This document shows, piece by piece, positions 5,339 through 6,143 of a DNA stretch of 6,143 nucleotides. Every line of letters starts with the position of its first letter. Positions within the stretch are counted from its first letter, which is position 1. The notes below the pieces were generated by a model. It was given only the letters and a program-made list of their open reading frames with translations. It did no database searches and was not told the DNA's origin. Made by a program: the position numbers and the translations under genes. The DNA comes from an uncultured Halomicronema sp. (GTDB lineage Bacteria > Cyanobacteriota > Cyanobacteriia > Phormidesmidales > Phormidesmidaceae): positions 1 through 6,143 of the forward strand of contig CALCPB010000414.1 of assembly GCA_937897665.1 (NCBI GenBank). The letters are read 5' to 3'.

Positions 5339-5737
5339 CTAGGCCTGTTTGTCAAAATCTAAAGAGGCCGAGTTGATGCAATAGCGCTTGCCGGTGGGGG
5401 CGGGGCCATCGTTAAAGACGTGACCTAAGTGGGCATCACAGGCGCTACAAAGCACCTCAGTGCGCATCATAAACAGGCTCATGTCTTTCTTCGTGGCGAC
5501 GTTCTTGTCATCGGCGGGGGCCCAAAAGCTCGGCCAGCCCGTGCCGGAGTCAAACTTTTCGTCAGACTTAAATAGCTCGGTGCCGCAGCAAATACACTTG
5601 TAAACGCCGGCTTCTTTGTTGGCGTGATATTGCCCCGTAAAAGCGCGGTCGGTGCCCTTCTCACGGGTGACATGGTATTGCTCAGGAGTGAGCTGCTCCT
5701 GCCACTCAGCTTTAGATTTTTGAACTTTTTCAGTCAT
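5339..5737 (-). CDS. msrB: Peptide-methionine (R)-S-oxide reductase MsrB
   Basis: MsrB reduces the R form of methionine sulfoxide in proteins, normally with thioredoxin, and repairs oxidative damage in the cytoplasm. The 132-residue product covers one SelR/MsrB domain. Zinc-binding CxxC pairs are at Cys48/Cys51 and Cys97/Cys100. Other conserved blocks are SGTGWPSFW at 64-72, [21 protein letters not shown] at 100-120 (broken in the middle by loop residues) and the catalytic Cys120 in RYCINSASL. It is the standard cysteine form, not a selenoprotein. I chose ATG 5735-5737 ([29 protein letters not shown]), where homologues start. The 16-residue in-frame extension to 5785 lies in a hairpin-bearing leader and is not protein-like. 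No strong Shine-Dalgarno is visible. A good terminator follows, so the gene is probably monocistronic. Confidence 0.96.
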   Translation of the reverse strand: MTEKVQKSKAEWQEQLTPEQYHVTREKGTDRAFTGQYHANKEAGVYKCICCGTELFKSDEKFDSGTGWPSFWAPADDKNVATKKDMSLFMMRTEVLCSACDAHLGHVFNDGPAPTGKRYCINSASLDFDKQA

Positions 5738-5776
5738 ATTAATTCTGCAGATTTTGATAAGGGGTTTACCCTGCAA

Positions 5777-5795
5777 TACCCGCATCGGGCGGGTA
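5777..5795 (-). promoter_or_regulatory. Hairpin in the presumed msrB 5' leader
   Basis: TACCCGC and GCGGGTA form a perfect 7-bp stem around a five-base loop, 40 bases before the msrB start. A smaller GGG-TTTA-CCC hairpin (5762-5771) lies between it and the gene. If transcription begins further upstream, the leader would be structured. No riboswitch class is recognised. Confidence 0.4.
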
Positions 5796-5899
5796 CCCAG
5801 GTCAAAAGGTTAGTCTTATCGTAACGTAGTGCCCCCATCTACTGGAGGTGTAAAAAGCCTGGTGCACTGTACGTAAAACCGCCATTTCAATATTTTCCT

Positions 5900-5938
5900 T
5901 GATCACAGCAAAATAGTGCAGTTGTGACTTTGTGATCA
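5900..5938. repeat. Dyad TGATCACA ... TGTGATCA with a 23-base spacer
   Basis: TGATCACA (5900-5907) and TGTGATCA (5931-5938) are exact reverse complements. A further TGTGA (5923-5927) lies just before the right arm. The half-sites resemble CRP-type TGTGA elements, but the spacing is not the classical TGTGA-N6-TCACA. It lies about 165-200 bases upstream of msrB. Confidence 0.35.
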
Positions 5939-6143
5939 CCGTTGCCCCCCCGTCCTGCTTTAGCCATGACAGTCCTGACCAAAAACTCTTCGTCCCAGCT
6001 GTGTGGGGTGAGTAACGGGATGACCCTCTCGGCGGGATAGTCTCTGAGGGCCGCGATCGCCTGGATGCGATATTAGCAATCTGAATGTTGCAAGTGGCTT
6101 TTGTTCCGCGGCAATGCCATCGGGTTAGGGGCTGCCATGCCAG

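Larger units (their letters stand above)
651..6060. repeat. HIP1 octamers (GCGATCGC), 13 copies
   Basis: Exact copies start at 651, 768, 1206, 2622, 2691, 2943, 3203, 3509, 4519, 4716, 4781, 5303 and 6053, about one per 470 bases. HIP1 is a highly iterated palindrome of many cyanobacterial genomes. Copies fall both in genes (rsmB, the unknown membrane protein, yccF, the hydrolase) and between them. The even spread across the window argues against recent import of any one gene. Confidence 0.95.
5738..6143. other. Long stretch with no supportable gene
   Basis: These 406 bases hold the msrB leader and its presumed promoter, a TGATCACA/TGTGATCA dyad, a run of seven C (5945-5951) and one HIP1 site (6053). 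One minus-strand frame is stop-free from the right edge to a TGA at 5802-5804 (113 codons). Its translation is rich in Arg, Ser, Thr and Trp with hardly any acidic residues, and it uses codons uncommon in the neighbouring genes (AGG, GGA, ACA), so I do not call it a gene. Short + strand frames (ATG at 5966 and at 6085) are too short to support. I recognise no tRNA or known small RNA. Confidence 0.6.

Noticed and set aside
5966..6039. Short + strand frame starting MTVLTKNSSS (24 codons)
   Set aside because: It has no ribosome site, no hydrophobic helix like the tiny photosynthetic subunits, and no family I recognise.

Overview
The window looks like cyanobacterial chromosome. Three things support this. 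The HIP1 octamer GCGATCGC occurs 13 times, where about 0.1 would be expected by chance. There is a complete 29-codon petN gene for a cytochrome b6f subunit. The precorrin-8X methylmutase also has the sequence style I associate with cyanobacterial homologues. Base composition is moderately GC-rich. I see no transposase, phage gene, CRISPR array, tRNA or rRNA.

Layout. Left edge (1-275): possibly the last 22 codons of an unidentified + strand gene, then a short intergenic stretch with a small hairpin. 276-2211 is a minus-strand group. Read in transcription order it holds petN, a small single-helix membrane protein of unknown function, a 197-base gap, and rsmB (16S rRNA m5C methyltransferase, also called sun). 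Divergent from petN on the + strand is an unidentified multi-helix membrane protein (2289-2750), followed by a YccF-family membrane protein (2963-3331). yccF converges on cobH, and the gap between them carries a perfect 13-bp inverted repeat and a second hairpin. 3588-5737 is again minus strand: msrB (methionine sulfoxide reductase B), a strong intrinsic terminator, an alpha/beta hydrolase, and cobH with its own likely promoter. The last ~400 bases (5738-6143) hold no gene I can support. They contain a hairpin in the presumed msrB leader, a TGATCACA/TGTGATCA dyad, and a stop-free minus-strand frame running off the right edge.

How the genes relate. This is mostly a set of independent housekeeping functions: photosynthetic electron transport (petN), ribosome modification (rsmB), oxidative damage repair (msrB) and corrinoid synthesis (cobH). 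I do not see an undescribed multi-gene system. The observations most worth a second look are the tiny petN gene and its small membrane-protein neighbour, a tyrosine in CobH where the catalytic histidine is expected, and the strong inverted repeats in the yccF/cobH and msrB/hydrolase gaps.
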